A stretch of 64,000 nt of DNA from Sporosarcina beigongshangi (lineage in GTDB: Bacteria; Actinomycetota; Actinomycetes; Actinomycetales; Micrococcaceae). The position numbers and the translations under genes were made by a program. Under the pieces are notes generated by a model, which was not told where the DNA came from, made no database searches, and saw nothing but the letters and a program-made list of their open reading frames with translations. Every line of letters starts with the position of its first letter. Positions within the stretch are counted from its first letter, which is position 1. Location: the NCBI RefSeq assembly GCF_016820535.1, contig NZ_JADHDY010000017.1, forward strand, positions 1 through 64,000. Direction: 5' to 3'. Positions 48,278-60,509 of this stretch are shown here, piece after piece.

Positions 48278-48727
48278 ATGACTGTTGAGCCTTCCCTGAC
48301 CCGCCGTTCCACCCTGCGAGCCACCACGGCAGCCACCGGTGCCGCCTGCGCCTTGGCGCTCGTTGGCTGCGCACCTTCAGGCAGCTCCGGCGCCAAGGGC
48401 CGCACGCCCGCTGCAATCCCCACCGGCGGCACGCCCGTCCAGGTGGGCAAGGTGTCGGAGCTGCCCGTGGGCGGAACCGCGGCCGCGACCGCCGGGGACG
48501 TGGAGGTCATGCTGTTCCGGCCCGACGAGACCACCATTTTGGCCTACACCGACATTTGCACCCACGCCGGCTGCAAGGTGGCCCCGGACGGAGCCGACTT
48601 CAAGTGCCCGTGCCACAGCAGCGTGTTCAAGGGCAGCGACGGCACCGTGGTCTCCGGCCCCGCCAAGGAAGCACTCCCCCGCTACGCTGCCGCGATCGAC
48701 GGCGAATGGATCACTGTTTCCGTGTAG
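48278..48727 (+). CDS. Rieske [2Fe-2S] lipoprotein, Tat-exported
   Basis: This 149-residue protein has a twin-arginine motif (RR at 9-10, TRRSTLRAT), a hydrophobic segment and a lipobox LVGC with C31, so it is probably exported folded and lipidated by Lgt. The Rieske cluster is complete: C94 and H96 (CTHAGC), C110 and H113 (CPCHSS), with C99-C112 available for the disulfide. No partner oxidase or reductase lies nearby, so the electron partner is unknown. Confidence 0.93.
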   Translation: MTVEPSLTRRSTLRATTAATGAACALALVGCAPSGSSGAKGRTPAAIPTGGTPVQVGKVSELPVGGTAAATAGDVEVMLFRPDETTILAYTDICTHAGCKVAPDGADFKCPCHSSVFKGSDGTVVSGPAKEALPRYAAAIDGEWITVSV

Positions 48728-48789
48728 CCGGCGCGTTCGCGATTGAGCTGCACCATCCGTGCATCAACGCTCCCAGGTTTTCGCAAGCA

Positions 48790-48837
48790 CGACGGCGCCC
48801 GGCCCGCCTTGGGTGGGCCGGGCGCCGTCGGGCTTTC
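48790..48837. terminator. Bidirectional terminator between Rieske gene and aldo/keto reductase
   Basis: Perfect 16-bp GC arms (48790-48805, 48815-48830), then GGCTTTCT on the plus strand. It directly abuts the aldo/keto reductase stop. Confidence 0.8.
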
Positions 48838-49826
48838 TAGAAGAGGGCCACCTTGGGGGTCCGGGGGAAGATGTCATCCAGCTCCGCCAGGTCGCCGGCT
48901 GTGGGCCGCCACGATGCGGCGGCCGCGTTCTGGCGGACTTGTTCCGGCTTCGTGGCACCGGCGATGACGCTGGCCACGGAGGGCTGGGCGGCGAGCCAGC
49001 TGAAAGCGACCTCGAGCTCGGTCAGGCCACGGGCGGCTGCAAATTCGCCATAGGCCTGCAACTGGCCGTAGTCCGCGTCGGAAACCATGTGCTGGCGCGT
49101 GTGGGAGAGCCTGCTGCCCTCCGGCGCCTTGCCGGAGCTGTACTTGCCGGTCAGCATGCCGTTGGCCAGCGGGAAGTACGGCAGGACTCCCAGTCCAAAG
49201 GCCTCCGCTGCCGGGGTGATCTCCAGTTCGGCGCGGCGGTCCAGCAGGTTGTAGTGGCTCTGGCTGGAAATGAACCGGTTTGTGCCCAACTCGCGGGCAA
49301 CAAACTCGGCCTCGGCGAGCTGCCAGCCGGCCCGGTTGGAGTGGCCGATGTAGCGCACCTTGCCTGCGCGGACCAGATCGTCCAGGGCGCTGATGGTTTC
49401 GGCGATCGGAGTGTGCGGGTCCGGTGTGTGGAACTGGTAGAGGTCGATGTAGTCGGTCCCCAGGCGGCGCAGTGAGGCCTCCACCGACTGGATGATGTAT
49501 TTGCGCGAACCGCGCCGTCCCCAGTCCACCCCGTTGGCTCCGCCCACATCCATGCCAAACTTCGTGGCCACGATGACGTTGGTACGTTCGGCACCGAGCG
49601 CCTTGCCGAGGATGCTCTCGCTGAGCCCGGGCGTCTTGCCGTAGTTGTCGGCCACGTCGAACAGGGTGATTCCAGCATCCAGGGCGGCGTGGACGACTGC
49701 CTCGGCCCCCTCCTGCGTCTCCGTCACGGTTCCCGTGCGGCCCAGGTTGTTGCACCCGAGCCCCACAGTGGAAACTGTCAATCCGGAACGGCCCACCTGG
49801 CGGTATTCAATATTGTTCTGCGTCAT
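48837..49826 (-). CDS. Aldo/keto reductase
   Basis: This 329-residue TIM-barrel NADPH enzyme has catalytic D57 (LFDVAD), Y62, K89 (ATKFG) and a His in YQFHTPDP. The C-terminal cofactor region is SVIAGATKPEQVRQN. It is close to the YghZ/Tas-type AKR group that reduces small aldehydes, but the substrate cannot be named. It is transcribed toward the Rieske gene and is 36 bp downstream of a convergently oriented start region of the 216-residue gene. Confidence 0.92.
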   Translation of the reverse strand: MTQNNIEYRQVGRSGLTVSTVGLGCNNLGRTGTVTETQEGAEAVVHAALDAGITLFDVADNYGKTPGLSESILGKALGAERTNVIVATKFGMDVGGANGVDWGRRGSRKYIIQSVEASLRRLGTDYIDLYQFHTPDPHTPIAETISALDDLVRAGKVRYIGHSNRAGWQLAEAEFVARELGTNRFISSQSHYNLLDRRAELEITPAAEAFGLGVLPYFPLANGMLTGKYSSGKAPEGSRLSHTRQHMVSDADYGQLQAYGEFAAARGLTELEVAFSWLAAQPSVASVIAGATKPEQVRQNAAAASWRPTAGDLAELDDIFPRTPKVALF

Positions 49827-49862
49827 GCTTCCACCCTATCGAACGCCGGTCGGGGCTGGCGG

Positions 49863-50513
49863 CTAGAGGGAGAAGGCCGTCCCTCCGGTGGCGCTGTGCT
49901 TGGCGCGCAGCGTGTCCGGCTGGTCGATCTGGCCCGCTGCAATGGTCAGCTTGGTGAAGTCCAGCTTCTCCTCGCGGATGCAGGTCTTAATGTTGGATAC
50001 GGCGCGGGCGGCGTCGGGGGCAATGATGTGCACGTTCAGCTTGCCGAGTCCGTGGCCGGCCGACTTGAACTCGATTTTCTCCAGCACGCCGCTGCCGCGC
50101 CAGGCAAGGTGCGCCGTCAGGGCATCCTTGACTCGGCTGGCCAGGTGCTTGTCCCGGTCGCTGACGCGGTCGCTCTTGAGCGCAAACTGCGCCACGACGA
50201 GGGATTGCTCGCCGCGGGCCAGCGGGGCGAAACCGTCCTCGGCACACTGCTGCGCAAAGGCGGCCAGCATGCCTTCGGCCTCCTCAACCGTGTCCACGGG
50301 GGCATCCTTGGAGGTGCTGATGTGGCCAACCGTTCCGTGATTGACCACAAAGTAGACCTCCGGCCCGTCGCCGGACTCGTCCGTCTCCCCGGTTCCCCCG
50401 GCGTCAACCCACGCTTCCCGGAATACCAGGGCTCCGTCGTCGTCCTTCTTGAACATGCGCACAATGTTGGGGTCCAGGCCCGCCAAAATGGTCTCGTTGA
50501 TCAGCTCGCTCAT
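49863..50513 (-). CDS. Hypothetical protein coupled to DUF402
   Basis: This 216-residue protein has no domain I recognise. It is mixed alpha/beta with two similar alternating regions (PEVYFVVNHGTVGHIS and KIEFKSAGHGLGKLNVHIIAP) and is rich in charged residues. ATG 50513 overlaps the DUF402 stop by 4 bp, so it is the third gene of a dxs-DUF402-hypothetical unit. A function in nucleotide or isoprenoid metabolism is only suggested by position. Confidence 0.72.
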   Translation of the reverse strand: MSELINETILAGLDPNIVRMFKKDDDGALVFREAWVDAGGTGETDESGDGPEVYFVVNHGTVGHISTSKDAPVDTVEEAEGMLAAFAQQCAEDGFAPLARGEQSLVVAQFALKSDRVSDRDKHLASRVKDALTAHLAWRGSGVLEKIEFKSAGHGLGKLNVHIIAPDAARAVSNIKTCIREEKLDFTKLTIAAGQIDQPDTLRAKHSATGGTAFSL

Positions 50514-51073
50514 GCTGGTTGCAGCATCCTTCCTTGGGTGAACCAGGCCGCTTCGCGGCCGTCGAATGGTGCGGTGCCGGCGGCCACGGCGACGGTGAGG
50601 TCGTGGCAGGCGGCCAGCATGCGGGTGCGCAGTTCTTCGGGGTAGCCGAACTTCACGCTGTGCTCGGCGAACTCGTCCTCGTCGTCCACGAAGAGGCCGC
50701 GCGACTTGGTGCGGACGACGTCCAGGTCCATGTCGATCATGTGGAATTCGATGACGGACGGGCGGATGCGGCGCCACTGCTGGTCTATGGCCAGGTCGAT
50801 GTAGAGTTCCACGCCGCCCGGGTGGGATTCGTCATAGAACGTGGCCACCCAATCGCCGGCGTGCGGGATCAGCAGGATCGCATCCGACTCCGTGTAAAGC
50901 GCAGCGCCCGGGCGGGAGATGAATTCACCGGTTCCCTGGAACACCCAGTGCCCGTGCGCGTCGGCGCCGAGGTACCGGCCGGGCACCACCCAATGGGCGC
51001 CGCCGTCGTACTTGCGGTTGCGGGCCACCACGAGGTCGCCGGGGCGGGGTGCGCCGTGCTCCGGCGCCGTCAC
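50510..51073 (-). CDS. DUF402 (FomD-like) nucleotide-hydrolase-fold protein
   Basis: This 187-residue protein matches the DUF402 family: [17 protein letters not shown] near the start, then [17 protein letters not shown] and [12 protein letters not shown]...[15 protein letters not shown], whose acidic residues bind a metal in relatives. Known members (FomD, Rv0230-like proteins) hydrolyse nucleotide-linked phosphates. The GTG start overlaps the dxs stop by 4 bp. Confidence 0.85.
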   Translation of the reverse strand: MTAPEHGAPRPGDLVVARNRKYDGGAHWVVPGRYLGADAHGHWVFQGTGEFISRPGAALYTESDAILLIPHAGDWVATFYDESHPGGVELYIDLAIDQQWRRIRPSVIEFHMIDMDLDVVRTKSRGLFVDDEDEFAEHSVKFGYPEELRTRMLAACHDLTVAVAAGTAPFDGREAAWFTQGRMLQPA

Positions 51074-53061
51074 AAGATCGGCATCTGGCCGGTGCGCGGC
51101 GCCGGCTGTCCCGGGAGAGGGCGGGCGAAGGGGACCTTGGTGCCAAGGACCTGTTCGACGACGTCCTGGGCCACCCGCTGTGCCGTCAGGCCCACGCGCT
51201 CAAGCACCTCGCCGCGGGTTCCGTGGACGAGGAATTCCACGGGCAGGCCCACCTCGTTCAGGGCCGTGTCGATGCCGGCCGCGCGCAGCTCCTGGCGGAT
51301 GCGCGAGCCGACGCCGCCCACGCGGACGCCGTCTTCAACGACGATCACGATGCGGTGCTGCGAGGCCAGCTGGACGATGGACCGCGGCACGGGCAGCACC
51401 CAGCGGGGGTCCACGACAGTGGCCGTGATGCCCTGCTGGCCGATGCGGTGCGCCACGTCGAGGGACAGCTCGCTCATGGCGCCCACGCTGACGATCAGGA
51501 CGTCCCTTTCGGGTTCGGTGTCCGCCTGCGGAAGGTCGTGCTGCGTGCGGAACAGCACGTCTACGCCGTCATGCAGGCGCTCGAGTGCCCGCACTTCCGG
51601 GCCGACCTTGCCCTTTGAGTACCGGACCACGCTGGGGGCGTCGCTGATGGCCACGGCCTCGCGCAGTTCTTCCCGGAGCCGTTCGGCGTCGCGGGGGGCC
51701 GCCAGGTGGATGCGCGGAACGATCTGGAGCATGGACAGGTCCCACATGCCGTGGTGGCTGGCACCGTCGGGCCCCGTGACGCCGGCACGGTCCAGGACAA
51801 TGGTCACCCCGGCCTTGTGCAGGGCAACATCCATGAGCAGCTGGTCGAAGGCCCGGTTCAGGAAGGTGGCGTACATGGCCACAACGGGGTGCAGCCCGCC
51901 GAAGGAGAGCCCGGCAGCCATGGTCATGGCATGCTGCTCGGCGATCCCGACGTCGATGACCCGGTCCGGGAACTTCTCGGCAAACGGGGCCAGGCCCACC
52001 GGAATGAGCATGGCGCCGGTGATGGCGACGATGTCGCTGCGTTCCTCGGCGATCTTGGTGATTTCATCCCCAAAGACGCCGGTCCACGAGGCGCCGCTCG
52101 GACCCTCAACCGACGCGCCGGTGACGGGGTCGATCACGCCGACTGCATGGAACTGGTCGTCGACGTCGGCGCGGGCGGGCGCGTAGCCGCGGCCCTTCTC
52201 CGTGTAGGCGTGGACAATGACGGGGCCGGCGAAGTTCCGTGCCGTGGTGAGCGCGGCCTCCATGGCCTGCTCGTCGTGGCCGTCAACCGGGCCAATGTAC
52301 TTCATGCCGAGGTCGTCAAACAGGCCCTGGGGGGCCCACCAGTCCTTCACGCCCTTCTTCGCTGCGTGCAGGCTCTTGTAGATGAACCGGGCTGCGGCGT
52401 TGCCTTCCTGCAGGCGCTGCTTGCCCCAGTCCATGGACGCCTCGTACTTGCGGTGGGTGCGCACCTGGTCGATCGTGGGCCGCAAGGACGCCAGGTAGTC
52501 GGCAACGCCGCCCACGGTGGGGGCATAGGAGCGGCCGTTGTCGTTAACCACGATCACGACTTTGCGGTCCTTGTCCGCGGCGATGTTGTTGATCGCTTCC
52601 CAGGTCATGCCGCCGGTCAGGGCGCCGTCGCCAATGACGGCCACAACGTAGCGGTCGCTTTCGCCCTTGAGCTGGTGGGCGCGGGCAATGCCGTCCGCCC
52701 AGGAGAGGGATGAGGAGGCGTGGGAGCTCTCCACGATGTCATGGTCTGATTCGCCCCGGTCCGGGTAGCCGGACAAGCCGCCCTGTTGGCGGAGCGTGTC
52801 AAAGTTTTGGCGGCCGGTGACCAGCTTGTGCACATACGACTGGTGCCCGGTGTCGAACACGACGCTGTCGCGGGGTGAGTCAAACACCCGGTGGATGGCC
52901 AGTGTCAATTCAACGACGCCCAGGTTGGGGCCCAGGTGCCCGCCCGTCTGGGACACGTTCGCGATCAGAAAATCCCGAATCTCCTGGGCAAGCAGCTTCA
53001 TTTGTTGGTCGCTGAGCTTGCTCAGGTCACGCGGATGCGTGATGGTTTCTAACAGTCCCAT
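51070..53061 (-). CDS. dxs: 1-deoxy-D-xylulose-5-phosphate synthase
   Basis: This 663-residue thiamine diphosphate enzyme condenses pyruvate and glyceraldehyde 3-phosphate at the start of the MEP isoprenoid pathway. Key motifs are [12 protein letters not shown], the ThDP site [13 protein letters not shown]...[19 protein letters not shown] and [21 protein letters not shown] start has GGGAGG upstream. It is followed by two overlapping genes, DUF402 and the hypothetical. Confidence 0.97.
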   Translation of the reverse strand: MGLLETITHPRDLSKLSDQQMKLLAQEIRDFLIANVSQTGGHLGPNLGVVELTLAIHRVFDSPRDSVVFDTGHQSYVHKLVTGRQNFDTLRQQGGLSGYPDRGESDHDIVESSHASSSLSWADGIARAHQLKGESDRYVVAVIGDGALTGGMTWEAINNIAADKDRKVVIVVNDNGRSYAPTVGGVADYLASLRPTIDQVRTHRKYEASMDWGKQRLQEGNAAARFIYKSLHAAKKGVKDWWAPQGLFDDLGMKYIGPVDGHDEQAMEAALTTARNFAGPVIVHAYTEKGRGYAPARADVDDQFHAVGVIDPVTGASVEGPSGASWTGVFGDEITKIAEERSDIVAITGAMLIPVGLAPFAEKFPDRVIDVGIAEQHAMTMAAGLSFGGLHPVVAMYATFLNRAFDQLLMDVALHKAGVTIVLDRAGVTGPDGASHHGMWDLSMLQIVPRIHLAAPRDAERLREELREAVAISDAPSVVRYSKGKVGPEVRALERLHDGVDVLFRTQHDLPQADTEPERDVLIVSVGAMSELSLDVAHRIGQQGITATVVDPRWVLPVPRSIVQLASQHRIVIVVEDGVRVGGVGSRIRQELRAAGIDTALNEVGLPVEFLVHGTRGEVLERVGLTAQRVAQDVVEQVLGTKVPFARPLPGQPAPRTGQMPIL

Positions 53062-53281
53062 TGGTAACCTCCCGGGTGCACAGTCAACGTCTAACGATAT
53101 CGCGTCCGGACGTCCGGCGCGTGGCCGGAACCGCCGGTGCGGGGTTAATGGATGGGAAGGGTGCGACGGCGCAGCGCGCCAACCAGCGAAAGCCGGGCCC
53201 CGCCGTCGTGTCTTGGGCGGCCCAGCCGGGCCCGCAGCAGCGGCTGCGAGACGAACGGCACGGTGGGGGTTTAAATGCCGC
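53062..53281. other. Region between acnA terminator and dxs start
   Basis: No gene in this stretch. It should contain the dxs promoter. An imperfect stem (about 53190-53230, GCCGGGCCCC... with ...GCCGGGC) is visible, of unknown role. Confidence 0.45.
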
Positions 53282-53313
53282 GGGTGGGCACCTGGTCACC
53301 CAGGCGCCCACCC
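53282..53313 (-). terminator. Probable terminator of acnA
   Basis: 14-bp arms with one mismatch (53282-53295, 53300-53313), loop TCAC, followed on the minus strand by CGCGGCATTTAAAC. It starts about 72 bp after the acnA stop. Confidence 0.6.
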
Positions 53314-53385
53314 AAGGCAAACTGCGTCCACGCCCGCCAGAAACCCGGAAATCGCGTCAGCGGTTTCCAGGCCGGCGGGTGGGGA

Positions 53386-56214
<2,829 letters not shown>

Positions 56215-56271
56215 CGAATGGACTCCTCTCGCCACTACTTTTATCTTGGTCACGCAGGGGGCAGGATGCCA

Positions 56272-56287
56272 GTTAGGCACGCCTAAC
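56272..56287 (-). promoter_or_regulatory. Palindrome in the acnA upstream region
   Basis: GTTAGGC-ac-GCCTAAC is a perfect 16-bp palindrome (7-bp arms) lying 58 bp upstream of acnA. The half sites resemble TTAGG/CCTAA elements of iron regulators of the DtxR/IdeR family, but the spacing differs from the 19-bp consensus. Iron control of aconitase would make sense; this is inference. Confidence 0.55.
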
Positions 56288-56310
56288 CATGCGGCACACT
56301 CACCTCAATC

Positions 56311-57741
56311 CTAGCCCTTGGCGGGCACCAGCAACGCAACAGTTTCCACGTGGTGCGTGTGCGGGTACAGGTCAAACGCGCGGAGGGATTCCACGGCCCA
56401 GCCTGCGTTGGCAAAGTATGACACGTCGCGGGCGAAGGCAGCCGGGTCGCAGGAGACGTAGGCAATGGCCGACGGCGACGTGGCGGCCAGGGCGCGCACC
56501 ACTGCCTTTCCTGCGCCGGCCCGGGGCGGGTCAAGCACGACGGCGTCGAAACTGTGGCGCTGTCCGGCGGCGGTCTGGGAGGCCCTCGAGGCCGTGCCAA
56601 GCACCTTTTCCACCCTGCCCTGCACAATTTCCACCTGCTCTGACGCGTGCAGGTTCTTGCGGGCGTCGCGGCTGGTGCCCGGCGATCCCTCGACGGAGAG
56701 TACGTGCCCGTCCGGGCCCACTGCGTCGGCCAGCGGGGCCGTGAACAGCCCGGCGCCGGCGTAGAGGTCGGCGACATTGGCGCCGTCGTCCAGGTAGCCG
56801 CCCTGCAGCAGGGCGCCCAGTGCAGCATCCGTCAGGACCTTCGGCGCACGGCGGTGAATCTGCCAGAAGCCGTCTCCCGTGACACGGAATTCGTGGTCGC
56901 CGGTGGTTTCGCGCACCCAGCCGCGACCGCTGGCGACCTCGATGGCGCTGTTCTCGGGGTTCCAGCGGGCCACGGACGGCGGGGTTTCCAGGGCGGCAAG
57001 GGCCCGTGCCACCCGCTTCACGGCCGCGCCGGCGGCCTTTTCACTCAGCCGGGCGTCGGGTGCCAGAAGCACCAGCACGCCTGAGCCGTTGGCGGGCGCA
57101 GCCACCTCAACGCGTTCGATCCCGGTGAAGTCCAGCTCCCACAGGCGAAGTTCGTTGATGGCGGGGAGGGCCAGCGGCATCTCCCTGATGGGCAGCACGT
57201 CGTGCGAACGGTGGGCGTGCATGCCCAGCTTGCCTGACGGCGTGACGGTGAAGCCCACGCGGGTCCGCCAGCCCAGCCCGGCCAGCTGCTCGGCCGTGCC
57301 CGACGTGTCCACGTCCTCCACGCCCGCCGCGAACAGTGCATCGATGCGCTCCGCCGCCAGCCCGCCCAGGCGCTCCAGCTGTTCCCGGACGACGGCGGTC
57401 TTCAGTTCCAGCTGCCCCTTGCGGGAGATGTGGCCGAACTCCGCACCGCCGACCGGCGAGGCGCCGCGGCCGGCAGCGCGCAGGGCGTCGGCCTCCGCCC
57501 AAAAGTGGGGCACGCGCTCGGGCGAGGCGACCAGCACCCGGGTGACGTCTGCACGCCAAAACTTGGCATCGGCGTCGTTCTCGGTCAGGGCAATCTCCAC
57601 CGTCTCGCCGGGGATGGCATGGCGGACAAAGATGACGCGGCCCTCATGCCGGGCCACGCAATGGCCGCCGTGGGCCACCGGCCCCACGGTCACTTCAAGG
57701 CGCGGCAAATCGGCGGGACGGGTGCTGCTGGGCTGGCTCAT
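56311..57741 (-). CDS. TRAM-domain class I RNA (uracil-C5) methyltransferase
   Basis: This 476-residue protein has an N-terminal TRAM domain (about 13-70) and a Rossmann methyltransferase of the RlmC/RlmD/TrmA group. Motifs are NVADLYAGAGLFT (SAM), VLDPPRAGAGK and the catalytic Cys in YVSCDPAAFARD, ending YPHTHHVETVALL. The iron-sulfur cysteines of RlmD are absent. It is 6 bp after the APC permease stop and 96 bp before acnA. Confidence 0.9.
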   Translation of the reverse strand: MSQPSSTRPADLPRLEVTVGPVAHGGHCVARHEGRVIFVRHAIPGETVEIALTENDADAKFWRADVTRVLVASPERVPHFWAEADALRAAGRGASPVGGAEFGHISRKGQLELKTAVVREQLERLGGLAAERIDALFAAGVEDVDTSGTAEQLAGLGWRTRVGFTVTPSGKLGMHAHRSHDVLPIREMPLALPAINELRLWELDFTGIERVEVAAPANGSGVLVLLAPDARLSEKAAGAAVKRVARALAALETPPSVARWNPENSAIEVASGRGWVRETTGDHEFRVTGDGFWQIHRRAPKVLTDAALGALLQGGYLDDGANVADLYAGAGLFTAPLADAVGPDGHVLSVEGSPGTSRDARKNLHASEQVEIVQGRVEKVLGTASRASQTAAGQRHSFDAVVLDPPRAGAGKAVVRALAATSPSAIAYVSCDPAAFARDVSYFANAGWAVESLRAFDLYPHTHHVETVALLVPAKG

Positions 57742-57747
57742 AAGGCT

Positions 57748-59718
57748 CTATTCCTGGTATTTCTTCGCGTCGGTGGAGGATTTCAGCTGCCATGGCACGC
57801 TGGCGACCACCACCCCTGGTTCAAAGTGAAGCCGCGTCTTGATGCGCAGGGCGGTCTGGTTGTGCACCAGCTGCTCCCACCACTTGCCCACCACGTATTC
57901 GGGGATGTACACCACAATCAAGTCGCGGGGTGCGTCCTGGCGCATGGCCTTGATGTGGTTGATCAGCGGCGTCAGCGTCTCCCGGTACGGGCTCGCCAAC
58001 ACCGTCAACGGTACCGGGATGGACAGCCGCTCCCAATCCGCGATGGTGGCCTCGGTCTCGGCGGCGTCCACGTCAACGGTGACGGCTTCCAGCGTGGAAG
58101 GCCGGGATGCGCGGGCGAAGGCAATGGCGCGCATGACCGGCTTGCGGACATGTGAGACCAAGATCACCGCATGAATGCGGGCCGGCAGGGCCTTGATGGC
58201 GGCGTCCGTGTCAACGGCCAGCTCCTTGGCGACGTTGTCGTAGTGGGCCCGGATGCTCCACATGATCACGAACAGCACGGCCATGGCCAGCAGTGCGATC
58301 CAGGCGCCCTGCTCAAACTTGGTGACGAGCACAATCAGCAGCACCGTCAGCGTCATGCTGAAGCCCACCGTGTTGATGATCCGGGAGCGCTTCATGCGGA
58401 AGCGCACGTGCCGGTCCTTGACCTTGAGCAGCTCCCGGGTCCAATGCCGGATCATGCCCAGCTGGCTGGCGGTGAAGGAAATGAACACGCCCACAATGTA
58501 GAGCTGGATGAGGCGGGTGACGTCGGCATTGAAGGCAATGATGAGCACAAGTGCCCCGGCGGCGAGGAGCAGCACTCCGTTGCTGAATGCAAGCCGGTCC
58601 CCGCGGGTGCGCAGTTGCCGGGGCAGGTAGCCGTCCTGCGCCAGGATGGATGCCAGGACGGGGAAGCCGTTGAAGGCGGTGTTGGAGGCAAACACAAGAA
58701 TGGTGCCGGTGGCGGCCACGATCAGGAAGAACAGGATGGAACCGGAGCCGAAGATGGTGGATGCGATCTGGCTGATGGACGGGTTCTGCACGTAACCCAC
58801 GGGAGGGGCCACGCCGTTGACGAGGAACTCCGTGTGCGGGTCCGCCACGATGTGGACGCCGGTGGCATTGGCCAGGAACAGGATGCTCGCCATCATGCCG
58901 GCGGCAATGGCACCGAGCATGAGCAGCGTGGTGGCCGCGTTCTTGCTCTTGGGCTTGCGGAAGTTCGGCACGCCGTTGCTGATGGCCTCGACGCCGGTCA
59001 GGGCGGCGGCACCGGAGGAGAACGCACGGAGCAGCAGGAACGCCCCGGCCAACCCCACAAGGCCCTGGTTGAAGGCGGCCTCGGGCACAATTTCAAAGTC
59101 GGCCGACGGCGCCCGCCCCAGGGTTCCCGTCGCAGCCTGGAACAGCCCGGCGGCGGTCATGCCGAAGATGCAGAACATGAAGATGTAGGTGGGCACGGCA
59201 AAGACCGTCCCCGCATCCTTGATCCCGCGCAGGTTCACCAGAGCCAGGATGACGACACCCACAACGGCGACGACCACCTGGGTGCCATGCCAGCCGGGTA
59301 TGGCCGTGGCCAGGTAGTTGGCCGCCGAGGACATGGACACAGCCACGGTTAGGACGTAGTCCACCATAAGGGCCGACGCCACCGTGAGCCCGGCGCCCTT
59401 GCCCAGGTTCACAGTCGCAATTTCGTAGTCGCCGCCGCCTGAAGGGTAGGCGTGGACGTTCTGCCGGTAGGAGGCCACCACGGTCAGCAGCACCACCATG
59501 ACCGCCAGGCCCACCCATGGCGAGAGCGAGACGGCGGCCACGCCGGCCAGGGCCAGCGTCAGCAGGATTTCATCGGGCGCGTACGCCACGGATGAGAGTG
59601 CGTCGGAGGCGAACACGGGAAGCGCGATGCGTTTGGGCAGCAGCGTATGGGCGAGGCGGTCGTTGCGGAACGGCCGGCCCACCAGGATTCGCTTGAACGC
59701 GTTGAAGAAATTCAGCAC
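57748..59718 (-). CDS. KimA-like APC-family potassium importer
   Basis: This 656-residue membrane protein has 12 membrane segments (about 25-480) and a cytoplasmic C-terminal domain (about 490-656) with USP-like character. It resembles Bacillus KimA closely by motif: VFASDALSSVAYAPDEIL, SYRQNVHAYPSGGGDYE and VDYVLTVAVSMSSAANY. KimA imports potassium and is inhibited by cyclic di-AMP. The neighbours are two TrkA-type proteins. The start is GTG 59718 because TAGCGT lies 7 bp before it and no ribosome site is present; a longer frame lacks a start. Confidence 0.85.
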   Translation of the reverse strand: MLNFFNAFKRILVGRPFRNDRLAHTLLPKRIALPVFASDALSSVAYAPDEILLTLALAGVAAVSLSPWVGLAVMVVLLTVVASYRQNVHAYPSGGGDYEIATVNLGKGAGLTVASALMVDYVLTVAVSMSSAANYLATAIPGWHGTQVVVAVVGVVILALVNLRGIKDAGTVFAVPTYIFMFCIFGMTAAGLFQAATGTLGRAPSADFEIVPEAAFNQGLVGLAGAFLLLRAFSSGAAALTGVEAISNGVPNFRKPKSKNAATTLLMLGAIAAGMMASILFLANATGVHIVADPHTEFLVNGVAPPVGYVQNPSISQIASTIFGSGSILFFLIVAATGTILVFASNTAFNGFPVLASILAQDGYLPRQLRTRGDRLAFSNGVLLLAAGALVLIIAFNADVTRLIQLYIVGVFISFTASQLGMIRHWTRELLKVKDRHVRFRMKRSRIINTVGFSMTLTVLLIVLVTKFEQGAWIALLAMAVLFVIMWSIRAHYDNVAKELAVDTDAAIKALPARIHAVILVSHVRKPVMRAIAFARASRPSTLEAVTVDVDAAETEATIADWERLSIPVPLTVLASPYRETLTPLINHIKAMRQDAPRDLIVVYIPEYVVGKWWEQLVHNQTALRIKTRLHFEPGVVVASVPWQLKSSTDAKKYQE

Positions 59719-60018
59719 GCGGGTAACGCTAGCACCCCGCGGGCGCGCGGGCCCCGTGTGTCGTGCACCCCGGCATGCCCGGAGCGGTGTCGCGACGAGT
59801 GCGGCTTGGCCGGCCGCAGGGAGGTGCAACTGTCCACGCGCATTAACCGCCGCTGGGTCGTTGACGCAACCGAAGCATCAGATCGCAGCGGACGTGCCTC
59901 CAAGGCACCGCACGGGACGCAAACCATATCCGGCCCAGGCCGCCATGTGACCCCGCCAGGCAGCCTCGTCCGCGTGAAAAACGGCACATCGGGTGCGGCT
60001 GCGATGCCCGGGCACGCC
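59719..60018. other. Gap between the permease and the MarR gene
   Basis: No gene seen in 300 bp. It should hold the permease promoter at its low-coordinate end, with TAGCGT at 59726-59731 (minus strand) as the -10. Confidence 0.5.
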
Positions 60019-60489
60019 TTACCGAGATTCCCCCGCGAGTTCTCGCGCCGCATCGGCGTAGGCCGTGGTTGCCGCTCCGAAGTAGCGCGACACTCCGGCG
60101 AGCTGTTCCTCCGTCATGCCCGCGATGGCCTGTCCGATCGGACCCTGAACGCGGGCGAGCAGCTCGGTGAGCCCCGGTGGCATGACCCCGGTGTGTCGAA
60201 CGGGTGCACGCCGACGATCCGTCGGGTCGGTCGTGCGTTCCGCGATCCCGGCGGCGATGAGCCTGTCAACAAGCCGGGTCGTGGCGCCTGTGGACATGCC
60301 GAGGCGATGCGCAAGCTCACCGCTGGTGAGTGGCCCATCGAGTTCGAGGAGGTTGCTCGCCTGGTAGTCAGTCCCGGACAGGCCGGACAAGTCGGCCGCC
60401 GCCTGATGGAATAGCGTCAGCGCTGCGAGGTACCGGCGGTATGCGCCGGTGAGGTCGCCGCCGGCAGTCGACGAAGTATCTGCTTTCAT
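60019..60489 (-). CDS. MarR-family transcriptional regulator
   Basis: This 156-residue winged-helix protein has the DNA-binding region GPLTSGELAHRLGMSTGATTRLVDRLIAAG and wing DPTDRRRAPV, with dimer helices at both ends. ATG 60489 lies only 15 bp from the divergent SnoaL start, and TGCTTTCATGCA repeats cover both starts, so it probably represses itself and its neighbour. No ligand can be guessed. Confidence 0.9.
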   Translation of the reverse strand: MKADTSSTAGGDLTGAYRRYLAALTLFHQAAADLSGLSGTDYQASNLLELDGPLTSGELAHRLGMSTGATTRLVDRLIAAGIAERTTDPTDRRRAPVRHTGVMPPGLTELLARVQGPIGQAIAGMTEEQLAGVSRYFGAATTAYADAARELAGESR

Positions 60490-60509
60490 GCAACAATTGC
60501 TTTCATGCA
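60481..60509. repeat. 12-bp direct repeats over both divergent start codons
   Basis: TGCTTTCATGCA occurs at 60481-60492 and 60498-60509, 17 bp apart. The first copy holds the MarR start (minus strand) and the second holds the SnoaL start (plus strand). Likely MarR operators; inferred from placement. Confidence 0.75.

Noticed and set aside
58171-59352. A 393-codon plus-strand frame rich in His, Gly and Asp opposite the permease
   Set aside because: Composition is the mirror of the hydrophobic permease codons; no ribosome site, no recognisable motif.
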